This document shows, in pieces, positions 28,229 to 36,796 of a stretch of DNA of 64,000 nucleotides (positions are counted from its first letter, which is position 1; each line of letters begins with the position of its first letter). The notes below the pieces were generated by a model. The model saw only the letters and a program-made list of their open reading frames with translations, searched no databases and was not told the origin of the DNA. The position numbers were made by a program, and so were the translations under genes. Source of the DNA: Paraburkholderia polaris (GTDB lineage Bacteria > Pseudomonadota > Gammaproteobacteria > Burkholderiales > Burkholderiaceae); NCBI RefSeq assembly GCF_012927345.1, contig NZ_JABBGJ010000017.1, positions 102,412-166,411 of the forward strand. The letters run 5' to 3'.

Positions 28229-29415
28229 CGGCCGCTCAGCACGAGGAAAATGGACAGCCGGTAGTGATCGTCGGCACCGGCATGGCGGGCTATACGGTCG
28301 CGCGCGAATTGCGCAAGCTCGACAGCACGGTGCCGATCGTGATGATCAGCCGCGACGACGGCAGCTTCTATTCGAAGCCGATGTTGTCGAATGCATTGGC
28401 GATGAAGAAAGAGCCGCAAACGCTAGCGAGTTTCGACGCCATGGCGATGGCCGCGCAGCTGGGCGCGTGGATTCGTGTCAATCAGCGTGTGGAGCGCATT
28501 GTGCCGGCTGAGCACACGCTGGTTGTCGATAATGCGTTGCTCGGCTACAGCAAGCTGGTGCTGGCCACGGGCGCGGACCCACGACGCCTGAAGGTGGCGG
28601 GTGATGGCGCTGCCGACGTGATGTCGATCAACGATCTCGGCGACTACGCGCGCTTCAGGTTGGCGCTCACGCGTTGCCGCTCAGTGGCGATTCTGGGCGC
28701 GGGTCTGATCGGCTGCGAGTTCGCCAACGATCTGGCGGCCGCCGGTTATGCGGTCAGTCTGATCGATCCCGCTTCGACGCCGCTGGCTCGCTTGCTTCCG
28801 CGAGACGTGGGCGAGATCTTCGCTCGCGCGCTGGACGACGGCGGCATCCGCTTTCATCCTGGCCGCAGTGTGGATCGTATCGACCGCTTGTCGGACGGTT
28901 ACCGTTTGACGTTCGCCGAAGGTGAGCCGATCGACGCGGATCTGGTCGTGTCGGCGGTGGGCCTCGTGCCACGTACGGCGCTTGCCGCGGCAGCAGGTCT
29001 TGAAATCGATCAGGGCATACGAACCGATGCGTGGTGCCGCACCAGCGCGCCGGATATCTATGCACTCGGCGACTGTGCCGCGATCGACGGCAAAGTGCAG
29101 CCGTATGTCCTGCCGATCATGCACGCCGCGCGAGCGCTCGCGCGCACCCTGGCCGGGCAGCCGACGCGCGTCGCCTTTCCGGTGATGCCGATTACCGTGA
29201 AGACGCCCGCGAGTCCCGCCGTCGTTGTGACGCCCGAGGGCGAGGGCGCATGGTCGATCGAAACCGCCGGCGACGCGGCGAAGCACGCAGCGCGCGCCGT
29301 GTGTCGGCATGCCAGCAGCGAGCGTCCGTTGGGCTTTGCCCTGCTAGGCGCGGCGATCGAGGGCAAAGCCGCGCTGATCAAGGCCATGACAGAAGGGCCA
29401 TTAGCTACGAGCTAA
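28225..29415 (+). CDS. FAD-dependent rubredoxin-NAD(+) reductase
   Basis: The 396-residue product is a two-dinucleotide-binding-domain flavoprotein. FAD binding is shown by VVIVGTGMAGYTVARELRK at the start and by IYALGDCAAIDG near residue 275. NAD(P)H binding is shown by VAILGAGLIGCEFANDL near residue 153. It has the size and order of domains of rubredoxin reductases such as AlkT and RubB. Coupling to the rubredoxin gene by a four-base overlap supports that role. A strong terminator follows at 29511. Confidence 0.92.
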   Translation: MTAAQHEENGQPVVIVGTGMAGYTVARELRKLDSTVPIVMISRDDGSFYSKPMLSNALAMKKEPQTLASFDAMAMAAQLGAWIRVNQRVERIVPAEHTLVVDNALLGYSKLVLATGADPRRLKVAGDGAADVMSINDLGDYARFRLALTRCRSVAILGAGLIGCEFANDLAAAGYAVSLIDPASTPLARLLPRDVGEIFARALDDGGIRFHPGRSVDRIDRLSDGYRLTFAEGEPIDADLVVSAVGLVPRTALAAAAGLEIDQGIRTDAWCRTSAPDIYALGDCAAIDGKVQPYVLPIMHAARALARTLAGQPTRVAFPVMPITVKTPASPAVVVTPEGEGAWSIETAGDAAKHAARAVCRHASSERPLGFALLGAAIEGKAALIKAMTEGPLATS

Positions 29416-29510
29416 CCCATAACAATCTTCCGTCTGACCGACCTCACTTTGTGATCGCTCGGTGTTTTTAAAGGGCCTGTCACCTGGAATACATCCGTTG
29501 ATCGCATTCG

Positions 29511-29540
29511 CGCCGCAAGCTTTGCTTGCGGCGTTTTTTT
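29511..29540 (+). terminator. Rho-independent terminator of the Rieske-rubredoxin-reductase operon
   Basis: A perfect 10-bp stem (CGCCGCAAGC at 29511-29520, GCTTGCGGCG at 29524-29533) with a TTT loop is followed by seven T residues. It lies 95 bases after the reductase stop codon and also faces the end of the convergent LysR gene. Confidence 0.9.
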
Positions 29541-29577
29541 ATCTGCTTGAAGGATGTGCGTTTCGCGTAGCTAATGC

Positions 29578-30498
29578 TTAGGAAGCCAGATCTTTGGCGA
29601 CGTTGGCAATCAACCTGCGCAGCCAGATTGCGGCGACGCTGCGATGCGTGCGGTCGTGCCAGAGCTGATAGTAAGTGAGCGCCTGCGGCTCACCAGGAAT
29701 CGGCTCGATACGCAGTGGCAGCAGCTTCGTGTAGTGCGTGGCGAGCGCGCGGGTGGTGGTGAACAGCAGATTGGAGCGCGCCAGCACGTAGGGTGCCATG
29801 CCGAAGTAGGGCAGCGTCGTGGTGACGGTGCGCGATAAGCCATTGCGGGCGAGTTCGACATCGACCGTGCCCCACGACGTCGTGTTGTAGGTCATCACGG
29901 CCAGGTGTTCCGCTTCTTCGTAGACGGGCTTGCTGAGCCGCCCCGGTTTGATTGGGTGGCCGTTGCGCATCAGGCACACCAGTTCGTCCTTGCACAGCGG
30001 CTGCAAATGCAGATGCTCCGGCGGCGTGCGCCAGTTGCCGATCACCAGATCGAGAAAACCGCTTTCCAGTCCGTGTTCGTAGCCGCCGTCCACCATCATC
30101 AGATGCCTGAACTCGAGCTTTGCGCCCGGCGCTTCGCGATGAAATGCGTCGACTACGGCGGGGACGAAGAACGCATCGAGATAATCCGGCGAGCCGATCC
30201 GAAAGGTCTGGCTGGTGGTGGCCGGATTGAACGACGTGGTGGGATGCAGAATGGCCGCGATATTGTTTAATGCTTGCGCCGCGGGTTCGATCAGCGTGAG
30301 TGCGTGCGCGGTGAGAACCATCCGGCTGCCGCTTCGCACCAGCAGCGGATCGCCGGTCATGTCGCGAAGTTTGCGCAGCGCCACGCTGACGGTTGGCTGC
30401 GATTGTCCAAGCAAGGTTGCCGTGCGCGATACGCTCGATTCGGTCAGAAGCGTGTGCAACACTTTGAGAAGGTGCGAATCGATGATTTCCTTGGACAT
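29578..30498 (-). CDS. LysR-family transcriptional regulator
   Basis: The 306-residue product has an N-terminal winged helix-turn-helix (LKVLHTLLTESSVSRTATLLGQSQPTVSVALRKL split over residues about 10-43) and a C-terminal effector-binding domain. It is convergent with the oxygenase operon rather than divergent, so it is not in the classical position to control it, though that remains possible. The ATG at 30498 gives MSKEIIDSHLLK. The effector is unknown. Confidence 0.9.
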   Translation of the reverse strand: MSKEIIDSHLLKVLHTLLTESSVSRTATLLGQSQPTVSVALRKLRDMTGDPLLVRSGSRMVLTAHALTLIEPAAQALNNIAAILHPTTSFNPATTSQTFRIGSPDYLDAFFVPAVVDAFHREAPGAKLEFRHLMMVDGGYEHGLESGFLDLVIGNWRTPPEHLHLQPLCKDELVCLMRNGHPIKPGRLSKPVYEEAEHLAVMTYNTTSWGTVDVELARNGLSRTVTTTLPYFGMAPYVLARSNLLFTTTRALATHYTKLLPLRIEPIPGEPQALTYYQLWHDRTHRSVAAIWLRRLIANVAKDLAS

Positions 30499-30918
30499 GA
30501 AAAGCGGGATCCTGTTTCGTGCGGATCCATGCAGTGAGGCGGTGGTTTTTTACTGAAGGATCGCGAGCAAAATATATCGACGGATATAACGGTCGTCAAT
30601 CCGGCGAAGCCCTGTGCGAAGGCGACGAAAGCCGGTGCGCGTTGGGTCATGAGGCGCGGAGTATCCCGGCAATAGCGAACGCTTTATGATGTGCGCGATG
30701 ACAGGCGCGCTGCCGCCGGAATTGGGGAAATACACCAAGGGCAACGATTGCCGCCAGGACGGCGAGGCTGGCGCGGCGGCTCCGGCCAGGAAAGCCGCTA
30801 TCATACTCACCGTTGCCCGGCGGATTGGACCGAATCTGCCGGCTTTGCCGGTTGCGCCGTACGCGTCAAGAAAAACGTCATTCGCTTTCAATACCCAGGA
30901 AATTCAAAGGCCGGCGCG
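30499..30918. other. Divergent intergenic region between lysR and EAL genes
   Basis: These 420 bases separate two divergently transcribed genes and must hold their promoters. The frame of the EAL protein is open through most of it, from about 30691, but this upstream translation has no domain resemblance. I see no other gene. Confidence 0.5.
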
Positions 30919-32628
30919 ATGCAAGATCATTACTACGCCGAAGCGCGCACACGCGACGCCGCGCTTGCGGCGGCGCCCTACGGCATGTTCATCTGCACAG
31001 CCGACGGCACGCTCCACTCCGTCAACGCTGCTTTCGAAAGGCTGACTGGTTTTACCGCCGAAGAATTGATCGGCCGGCTTACCTTTGAGTCCTTGCTCGA
31101 CCCGGCTGAACTTGCGAGGCGGCGCGCCGAATTGCCGCCGTTGTCGGCGGTAGGCTCACGCTATGAAGGCGAATGGACCTATGTGCGGCGCAACGGCACC
31201 TCGATTCGCGTGGTGTTCGCCCTCGCGCCGCTCGCCGCCGAGCCGGCGCATGCAGGCGGTGTAGCCACGGGGCCCGCCCGCTATGTCGGCATCGCCATTG
31301 ACATGACGCGTTACGCGCAGTCCGAAGCGCGCCTGTGGTACGTCGCGCACCACGACGGCGTGACTCGCCTGCCGAATCAGACACTTTTCACCGAACGCCT
31401 CGAACTGACGATCGCGCGTTGTCAGCGTAGCGGCAACGGCTTTACGGTGCTGATCGCCGAGCTCGACCATTTGCGCAAACTGCGCGATGCACTCGGTTTG
31501 CACGCGGCCGAGCTGGTGTTGCAGATCGTCGGCGAGCGGCTGCGCGGCCTCTTCCCTAATGACGGTACGATCGCCTCGATCGGTGGCACGCAATTCGCGC
31601 TGCTGGTCAATGAAACCGGCGCGGCGGCCGATGCTTTCGCGGCTGAGGCGCTGGGCCGCATCGCCGAATCGATCGACTACGCGGGCACCGCGCTGAACAT
31701 CACGGCGAGTATCGGCATCGTCGCCTATCCTGCCGACGGTGCCGATGCGCCGACGCTGATGCGCCGCGCGGGTGTGGCGTTGTCGGCGGCTTCGGCGGTG
31801 AGCGGCAATGCGGTGCGGCGCTTTTCCACCGCGCTCGAAGGCCAGGCGGCGCGCCGCTTCGAACTGGAGGCGATGCTGCGCGAAGCGCTCGAACGTCAGC
31901 AACTGCATCTCGTGTATCAACCGCAGGTGACGCTCGCCAACGGACGCATCGCGCAAGTGGAGACGCTGCTGCGCTGGAATCATCCGCAGCGTGGTTTGAT
32001 CAGCCCGGTCGAATTCGTTCCGGTGGCGGAAGAGGCAGGCCTGATCGAGCAGATCGGCGAGTGGGTGATCCGTACCGCGTGCCGCGACGCCGGCAAATTG
32101 CTGCGGCTCACCGGTACCTTGCCAAGGGTTGCGGTGAACGTGTCCCCGCAGCAATTCCAGCGGCACAATCTGTTCGAAACGATTCGCGACGCGCTCGAAG
32201 ACGCCGCGCTCGACCCTTCGTACCTTGAAGTGGAGATCACAGAAGGCGTGCTGCTCGGCGACACCGAGCAGGCGTTGCAGACGCTGCATGCGTTGCGCGA
32301 ATTGGGTGTTGAAGTCGCGGTGGATGACTTCGGCACCGGCTATTCGAGTCTCGCTTATCTCACGCGTTTTCCACTGAACCGCCTGAAAATCGATCGCTCG
32401 TTTGTGATGCGCATGAGTACCGATCCGCAATGCGCGGCGCTGGTCGGCGCCATTATTGCCATGGCACATGCGTTGAAGCTACGGGTGACGGCCGAAGGCG
32501 TGGAGACAGCCGAACAGGCCGCGCAACTGGAAGCGCTCGGCTGCGACGAGGCACAAGGATTCTGGTTCTCGCGACCCATCACCATCGCGGCGTTGCGCAA
32601 TTTGCTGAAGCCGTTGGGCACCGCTTGA
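30919..32628 (+). CDS. PAS - degenerate GGDEF - EAL domain protein, probable cyclic-di-GMP phosphodiesterase
   Basis: The 569-residue product has a PAS domain (about 10-125, with NAAFERLTGFTAEELIG), then a GGDEF-like domain whose signature is GGTQF instead of GGDEF, so cyclase activity is unlikely. The EAL domain is intact: ETLLRW for the EAL motif, NVSPQQFQ, EVEITEG, DDFGTGYSSLAYL, KIDRSFV and AEGVETAEQ. It should hydrolyse cyclic-di-GMP under control of the PAS sensor. The ATG at 30919 begins at the PAS domain; AAAGG lies about nine bases upstream. No transmembrane segment is visible, so it is cytoplasmic. Confidence 0.88.
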   Translation: MQDHYYAEARTRDAALAAAPYGMFICTADGTLHSVNAAFERLTGFTAEELIGRLTFESLLDPAELARRRAELPPLSAVGSRYEGEWTYVRRNGTSIRVVFALAPLAAEPAHAGGVATGPARYVGIAIDMTRYAQSEARLWYVAHHDGVTRLPNQTLFTERLELTIARCQRSGNGFTVLIAELDHLRKLRDALGLHAAELVLQIVGERLRGLFPNDGTIASIGGTQFALLVNETGAAADAFAAEALGRIAESIDYAGTALNITASIGIVAYPADGADAPTLMRRAGVALSAASAVSGNAVRRFSTALEGQAARRFELEAMLREALERQQLHLVYQPQVTLANGRIAQVETLLRWNHPQRGLISPVEFVPVAEEAGLIEQIGEWVIRTACRDAGKLLRLTGTLPRVAVNVSPQQFQRHNLFETIRDALEDAALDPSYLEVEITEGVLLGDTEQALQTLHALRELGVEVAVDDFGTGYSSLAYLTRFPLNRLKIDRSFVMRMSTDPQCAALVGAIIAMAHALKLRVTAEGVETAEQAAQLEALGCDEAQGFWFSRPITIAALRNLLKPLGTA

Positions 32629-32741
32629 CGATCCGGTTCAAGTCGGTAGTCCCGCTGCCAACTTAAAGTCGCAGTCCGTCAGCCGTCGCAGCGCGTCGCG
32701 CACCGTGCAAGACGCGAGTGTTCCAGCTATGCGGAAAAGAG

Positions 32742-32764
32742 AAAGGGGCCAATTGGCCCCTTTT
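32742..32764. terminator. Bidirectional terminator between EAL and phasin genes
   Basis: A perfect 9-bp inverted repeat, AAAGGGGCC at 32742-32750 and GGCCCCTTT at 32755-32763, encloses AATT. It is flanked by A-rich sequence on the left and T-rich on the right. It lies between two convergent genes and can serve both. Confidence 0.85.
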
Positions 32765-32790
32765 CGTCTGCTCGCGTTACGACGCGAAAC

Positions 32791-33300
32791 TCATTTTGCA
32801 GCTTCGTCCACAGTAGTGATCGCCGTGCCGGCCATGCCCGATGCACGCTTGATGCTGTCCTGCACCACATTGCCCGAATGGATCATCGAAGCCATTACGG
32901 ACTGCATTGCGCCGAATGCGCTATCCGAGCTGAACGGCGTGGTCTGGCCGAAGCCCGAACCGAGCTGCGCCACGTTGGCGCCGAACTCTTCGCGCAGTGA
33001 TTCACCCGCCTTGGTCAACGCCGCGGTGAATTGCGCGTCAATTTCCTTGACGTGCTGCGCGTACGATAACGTGCGTTGAACCAGTTGCTGTTGCAAATCG
33101 GACGCGCCGGCGAACGGCGCGACGTTGAACTGGCCGGCCGACAATGCGCTCTTGCTTTCGGTGACGGTTGCCTTCAGTGCCGCGAGATTGAGCTCGCCGA
33201 GTTTTTGCAGACACGCCAGCCCTTCGAGTTGCAGGTCGGTGAAGATGTTGAAAGTGCGTTGGCCAAAGGCGGCGCTATGTTCGATCGCGGGGCTGTGCAT
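32791..33300 (-). CDS. Phasin family protein (polyhydroxyalkanoate granule coat)
   Basis: The 169-residue product is largely alpha-helical, without a signal peptide, and has the phasin signature region NLAALKATVTESKSAL followed by QQQLVQRTLSYAQHVKEI. Phasins cover polyhydroxybutyrate granules and control their number and size. The ATG at 33300 has GGAG eight bases upstream on the minus strand; the longer frame to 33408 is not needed. The next gene upstream is a depolymerase-type esterase, consistent with polyhydroxybutyrate metabolism. Confidence 0.88.
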   Translation of the reverse strand: MHSPAIEHSAAFGQRTFNIFTDLQLEGLACLQKLGELNLAALKATVTESKSALSAGQFNVAPFAGASDLQQQLVQRTLSYAQHVKEIDAQFTAALTKAGESLREEFGANVAQLGSGFGQTTPFSSDSAFGAMQSVMASMIHSGNVVQDSIKRASGMAGTAITTVDEAAK

Positions 33301-33478
33301 GGTGATCTCCAAAGTGACCCAGCGCAGGCGTCCAAAGGATTTCGGAGGCCAGGTCTCAGGCGAGACGGCAGGTCGACGCGGCGCAGTGATTTTGCTGCGC
33401 TGCAACATGGGCCACTCTATACCTTTGCAGCAGGATGTACAGCGTTTTCGTCAAGATGATTCGTCAGTCAAAAGGCGC

Positions 33479-34612
33479 TCAGTGTGTGCCTGACAGACGC
33501 GGATGGGCGAAAAAGAAGCGCAGCATCTCGGCTGCCGCATCGGGGCCGGATGGGTCCGTATACGTGCCGCGCTGACTGCCGCCTGCCCATGCGTGGCCCG
33601 CGCCATGAATCGACCAGTACTCCGCGTCGACGCCATTCGCCGCAACAAGCCGCTGCACTGTGCAACCGCGCAGGCCGCTTGCCGTGCCTGTTGCATGTGG
33701 CGACGGGCTGACTGTCGTGACGCCGGCATCGAAGGCCGCTACGAGCGCTGTGGCGTTCGAAGGATGCACGGTCGTGTCCGCATCGCCATGAAACACAATG
33801 AGCGGGCGCTGCGGTTCGACGCGTGAGCGGCTGCGATGCGCTTTGCCGCCCTTCATCGCGGCGAGCGCCGAGGGCAGGTCCTTCGCACTTCCGTAGGCGA
33901 GGCCGGAATGCACGCAGGCTGCCGCGTACAGATCGGGCGAGGTCTTCAGCATGATGTCCGCCATGGCGCCGCCTGCCGACAGACCCGCCACGTACACCCG
34001 CGCCCGATCGATGCGATAACGCGCAATCACCTCACGCGTGATGCCCGCGATCAACGACGGCTCGCCCTGGCCGCGCTGCTGATCGGCAGGCTTGAACCAG
34101 TTCCAGCATGTCGAATGATTGGCCGCCTGCGACTGATTCGGATACACGACGATGAAGCCGTGACGCTCGGCCATTTCGTTCATGCGCGTGCCGGCCGCGA
34201 AGTCGTCGGCGTTTTGCGTGCAGCCATGCAGCATCACGATCAGCGGCAACGGTTCACTCTTGTAGACGGCGGGCACGTAGAGCTTGTATTGGCGTTGGCC
34301 CGCGCTGTTGCTGAAGGTGTGGGTGCTGAAGGTGCCAGGCGTGTCGGCGTCGAAAATGCGCTCGGCAGGGGAGTGCGGCGTGGCGTTGGCGTGTGATTGC
34401 GTCTGACTTTGTGCTTGAGTTTGCGCCTGCGTCCACGCTTGTGCCCATTCGTTGACACCCTGCGGCATGTGCGGGGTTTGCGCATGGCCTGCTTCGGCCG
34501 TGCTGCCCGCGAGCGCGCGCTGAACCGCAGCGGTCGCTTCCTTCGGCCCCTTCGTGCGCAGCAGGTCGAAGGCTTCTTTCATCGACTTCAGGAAATCTTC
34601 ATTTATTTTCAT
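33479..34612 (-). CDS. PHB depolymerase family esterase
   Basis: The 377-residue product has an alpha/beta hydrolase domain of the PHB-depolymerase/feruloyl-esterase type. The lipase-box nucleophile is Ser212 (AGLSAGGAM). Asp279 in HGDADTTVHPS and His340 in GAGHAWAGG complete a likely triad; the oxyanion segment is MLHGCTQN. The first 100 residues are not part of the domain and include a Gln-rich stretch of QTQAQSQTQ type at 61-73. No signal peptide is present, so it is probably intracellular. The nearby phasin supports a role in polymer turnover, but other esters are possible. Confidence 0.85.
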   Translation of the reverse strand: MKINEDFLKSMKEAFDLLRTKGPKEATAAVQRALAGSTAEAGHAQTPHMPQGVNEWAQAWTQAQTQAQSQTQSHANATPHSPAERIFDADTPGTFSTHTFSNSAGQRQYKLYVPAVYKSEPLPLIVMLHGCTQNADDFAAGTRMNEMAERHGFIVVYPNQSQAANHSTCWNWFKPADQQRGQGEPSLIAGITREVIARYRIDRARVYVAGLSAGGAMADIMLKTSPDLYAAACVHSGLAYGSAKDLPSALAAMKGGKAHRSRSRVEPQRPLIVFHGDADTTVHPSNATALVAAFDAGVTTVSPSPHATGTASGLRGCTVQRLVAANGVDAEYWSIHGAGHAWAGGSQRGTYTDPSGPDAAAEMLRFFFAHPRLSGTH

Positions 34613-34732
34613 GATCGTAGGCTCTTATGTTGATCTGCGTAGGGCGGTGGCTGGGTCAGGCGATCAGCTTCACGGGTTTAACCACGTGTTCAATCGCGTG
34701 TTCAACCATAGGACCAGCGATGCCAGGGGCGG

Positions 34733-35158
34733 CTACCGGATGCGGCCGGCGAGCGCTGCCTTGACCGCGGGCGACGCGTGAAATGCGCCAAGCACCGCGA
34801 CCGATGCGATCGTGGCCACCGCGAGTTCCGGCGGCACATCGGCTGCAATGCTGGCGAGGCCGAGCACATGAATGTCCAGTTGTTCGTTCGCGGCTCGAGC
34901 GGCTTCGAGATCCTCCTTGGAGAAGTGCTGCAAGCCGAGCACCAGCGCGCGCCGGGTCACCGTTTCCGTAAGGACCTGCGCGTGCACCGAGAGCTGGTTG
35001 CGGATCGCGGTGCGAATCAGGTCGGTGCGGTTCGAGTAAAAGCCTTCTTCGACGAGTAAGTCGATCTGGCCCAGGTCGATTGGACCGAGGTTGATGGTGA
35101 TTTTTTCGGTTTCGCCGCCTTTGGGACGGGAGGTGTCGATGAGTTTGAGGTTGGCCAT
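34733..35158 (-). CDS. Ribbon-helix-helix (CopG-type) DNA-binding protein
   Basis: The 141-residue product has a ribbon-helix-helix region at about 18-55: EKITINLGPIDLGQIDLLV gives the strand and first helix, and YSNRTDLIRTAIRNQL gives the second helix. The C-terminal 80 residues are helical and hydrophobic and probably mediate oligomerisation. It lies on the same strand as, and upstream of, the depolymerase and phasin genes, so it may regulate them. No partner toxin is next to it. Confidence 0.78.
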   Translation of the reverse strand: MANLKLIDTSRPKGGETEKITINLGPIDLGQIDLLVEEGFYSNRTDLIRTAIRNQLSVHAQVLTETVTRRALVLGLQHFSKEDLEAARAANEQLDIHVLGLASIAADVPPELAVATIASVAVLGAFHASPAVKAALAGRIR

Positions 35159-35538
35159 TTCTATCCTGTCTGGTGTTCAGCTGGCATCCGTATGCCATCC
35201 AATTAACATCCAATAGGATGGTTATACGCTTCTGGTTCGGTTGACGTCAATGCCGAAATTGAGGGCCGGTAGAGGTTCTGTGGGCGATGCCGCGTAGATG
35301 TCTCGCGATGCCGACCGTTTGGATAACGGCGCGCTGTTGCTGGTGGGTTGATGGCGGAGCCCAGCGATGAGGTAGCCAAAGCGGATATTGACGTTTTTCG
35401 CCCCAGCCGTTAGCATTCCTCCACGGCTTTTCGAGAGTTAGCCGCCCGTCGAACGGGGGATCCCCTGGCGACAAATACGGTCTTAGACCGCCAAACAGCC
35501 GCTTTAGCGGCTGTTTTCATTTGAGGAATAAATTTAGG
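35159..35538. other. Intergenic boundary of the accessory region
   Basis: No gene is supported between the ribbon-helix-helix gene and the DUF3800 gene. The right end carries a strong terminator-like hairpin (35493-35516). The base composition changes near here from core-like to accessory. I looked for a tRNA or other integration target and did not find one. Confidence 0.5.
35493..35516. terminator. Strong hairpin, possible bidirectional terminator
   Basis: AAACAGCCGC (35493-35502) and GCGGCTGTTT (35507-35516) form a perfect 10-bp stem with a TTTA loop. No recognised gene ends just before it on the plus strand. It may belong to an unrecognised small RNA or a lost gene. Confidence 0.7.
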
Positions 35539-36498
35539 ATGACATACATTTGTTATATCGACGAAGCGGGCTGCGCCACTCCGCTCGCTACGAAGAAAAC
35601 AGATGTACGCCCCATCCTTGCGATCGCTGGCCTGATCGTCGACCAACGTGTGCTGACCGAGTTGACTACCGAGTTCCTCACGCTCAAACGCAGTTATTTT
35701 CCAAAACTGTTCACATCAGCACATTTGCTCGACGACATACGCGAAGAGATCAAAGGATCAGATGTCCGCGGTGCTATTCGCCGGCGCGGACTTAAGGCCC
35801 GGACCGAGTTGCGGTATGTCGACGACCTCTTGGCGTTGCTCGAACGATTGGATTGCCGTGTTCTTGCCGCGTTATGGGCCAAAGGCGTGGGAAAGCCTTT
35901 CAAGGCTCGTGAGATTTATACACGGTCGGTGCAGATGGCTTGTCAGCGCTTTCAAGCTTTTCTTGATGAGAAGAACGCTGAGGGCTTGATCGTTGCGGAT
36001 TTCCGGACGACGCAACTGAACGATCAGGTCGCGCATTCAATCTTCACGCAAAAGTATCGAGCGAAGGGCGATCCGTTCGCTCGCATTCTCGAGCTGCCGA
36101 CCTTTGGTATCAGTAACAATCACGTCGGTCTGCAGCTAACGGATATGTTGTGCAGCACACTACTCTTCCCGATGGCGTCGTCCGCATATTGATTCGGGCA
36201 CGTGATGGGTGTGCACGTGCAAGGAAGAGATTTGTTGATTCGTCGACGCTATGCAAAGCGAATCAAGCGGCTCCAGTTCCGCGCCGGGCCCCATTGGAGC
36301 ATCGGCGTGGTCGACTTGCACGAAGGGCGTTCTACGGCGGAGTTGTTTGCCGTCCCGCCGGTGGCGCACAGTATGCCGACGCGGGACAGAGGACGATTGG
36401 AGGGGGAATTGACGGAGGTCACTGAGCATGTGGCTGAAAAACATCCGGTCGAGCCTCCTGTCGCAACCCCGCTGCTGCCGATCGGCATTGAGGCGTGA
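35539..36498 (+). pseudogene. DUF3800 protein interrupted by an in-frame TGA
   Basis: The frame starting at ATG 35539 (MTYICYIDEAG, the usual DUF3800 opening with a catalytic-type D-E pair) runs 217 codons to a TGA at 36190-36192. It then continues without shift to a second stop ending at 36498. The part after the TGA, with GHVMGVHV and RRRYAKRIKRLQFR, fits the C-terminus of DUF3800 proteins, where a Y-C or similar dipeptide usually precedes a H-rich segment. A Cys codon changed to TGA would explain it. DUF3800 proteins have an RNase H-like fold and often sit in mobile or defence contexts. The domain after the stop is about 100 residues, so the truncated product is probably inactive. Confidence 0.72.
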
Positions 36499-36796
36499 CG
36501 ATGTTCGTATTGAGAGCGGCTGGCTGCTACTTTGCACTGAATCACTGCTGTAGCCCATGGGTAAATCGTGCAAATGTGAGCAGCCGTCCCTGATGCCACC
36601 GTCGACTACATCAGCACAATATCGTATCGTTTTGATGTGGCGATTTTGACGTCTAGCGACATCTCAAGTGTCTCTATATATCATTGAAAGTAAAGTGATT
36701 TTTTATATCGTCATCCATTGACGTCTTGTAGTGTCGCCAATATTATGAGTAGCTAGCCGTGTAGCTGGGACCGCCGGCTACTCATTGAGACGACAT
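36499..36796 (+). other. AT-rich upstream region of the integrase gene
   Basis: This AT-rich 298-base stretch holds no gene. Near its end an 8-bp inverted repeat, TGAGTAGC at 36746-36753 and GCTACTCA at 36777-36784, flanks the sequence just before the integrase start. The word GTAGCTAG at 36749-36756 recurs after the integrase gene. These are candidate binding or attachment sequences, not proven ones. Confidence 0.45.

Noticed and set aside
35222..35490. Possible tRNA or other RNA gene as the integration target
   Set aside because: One short stem resembles a T-arm, but I could not build acceptor, D and anticodon arms on either strand.
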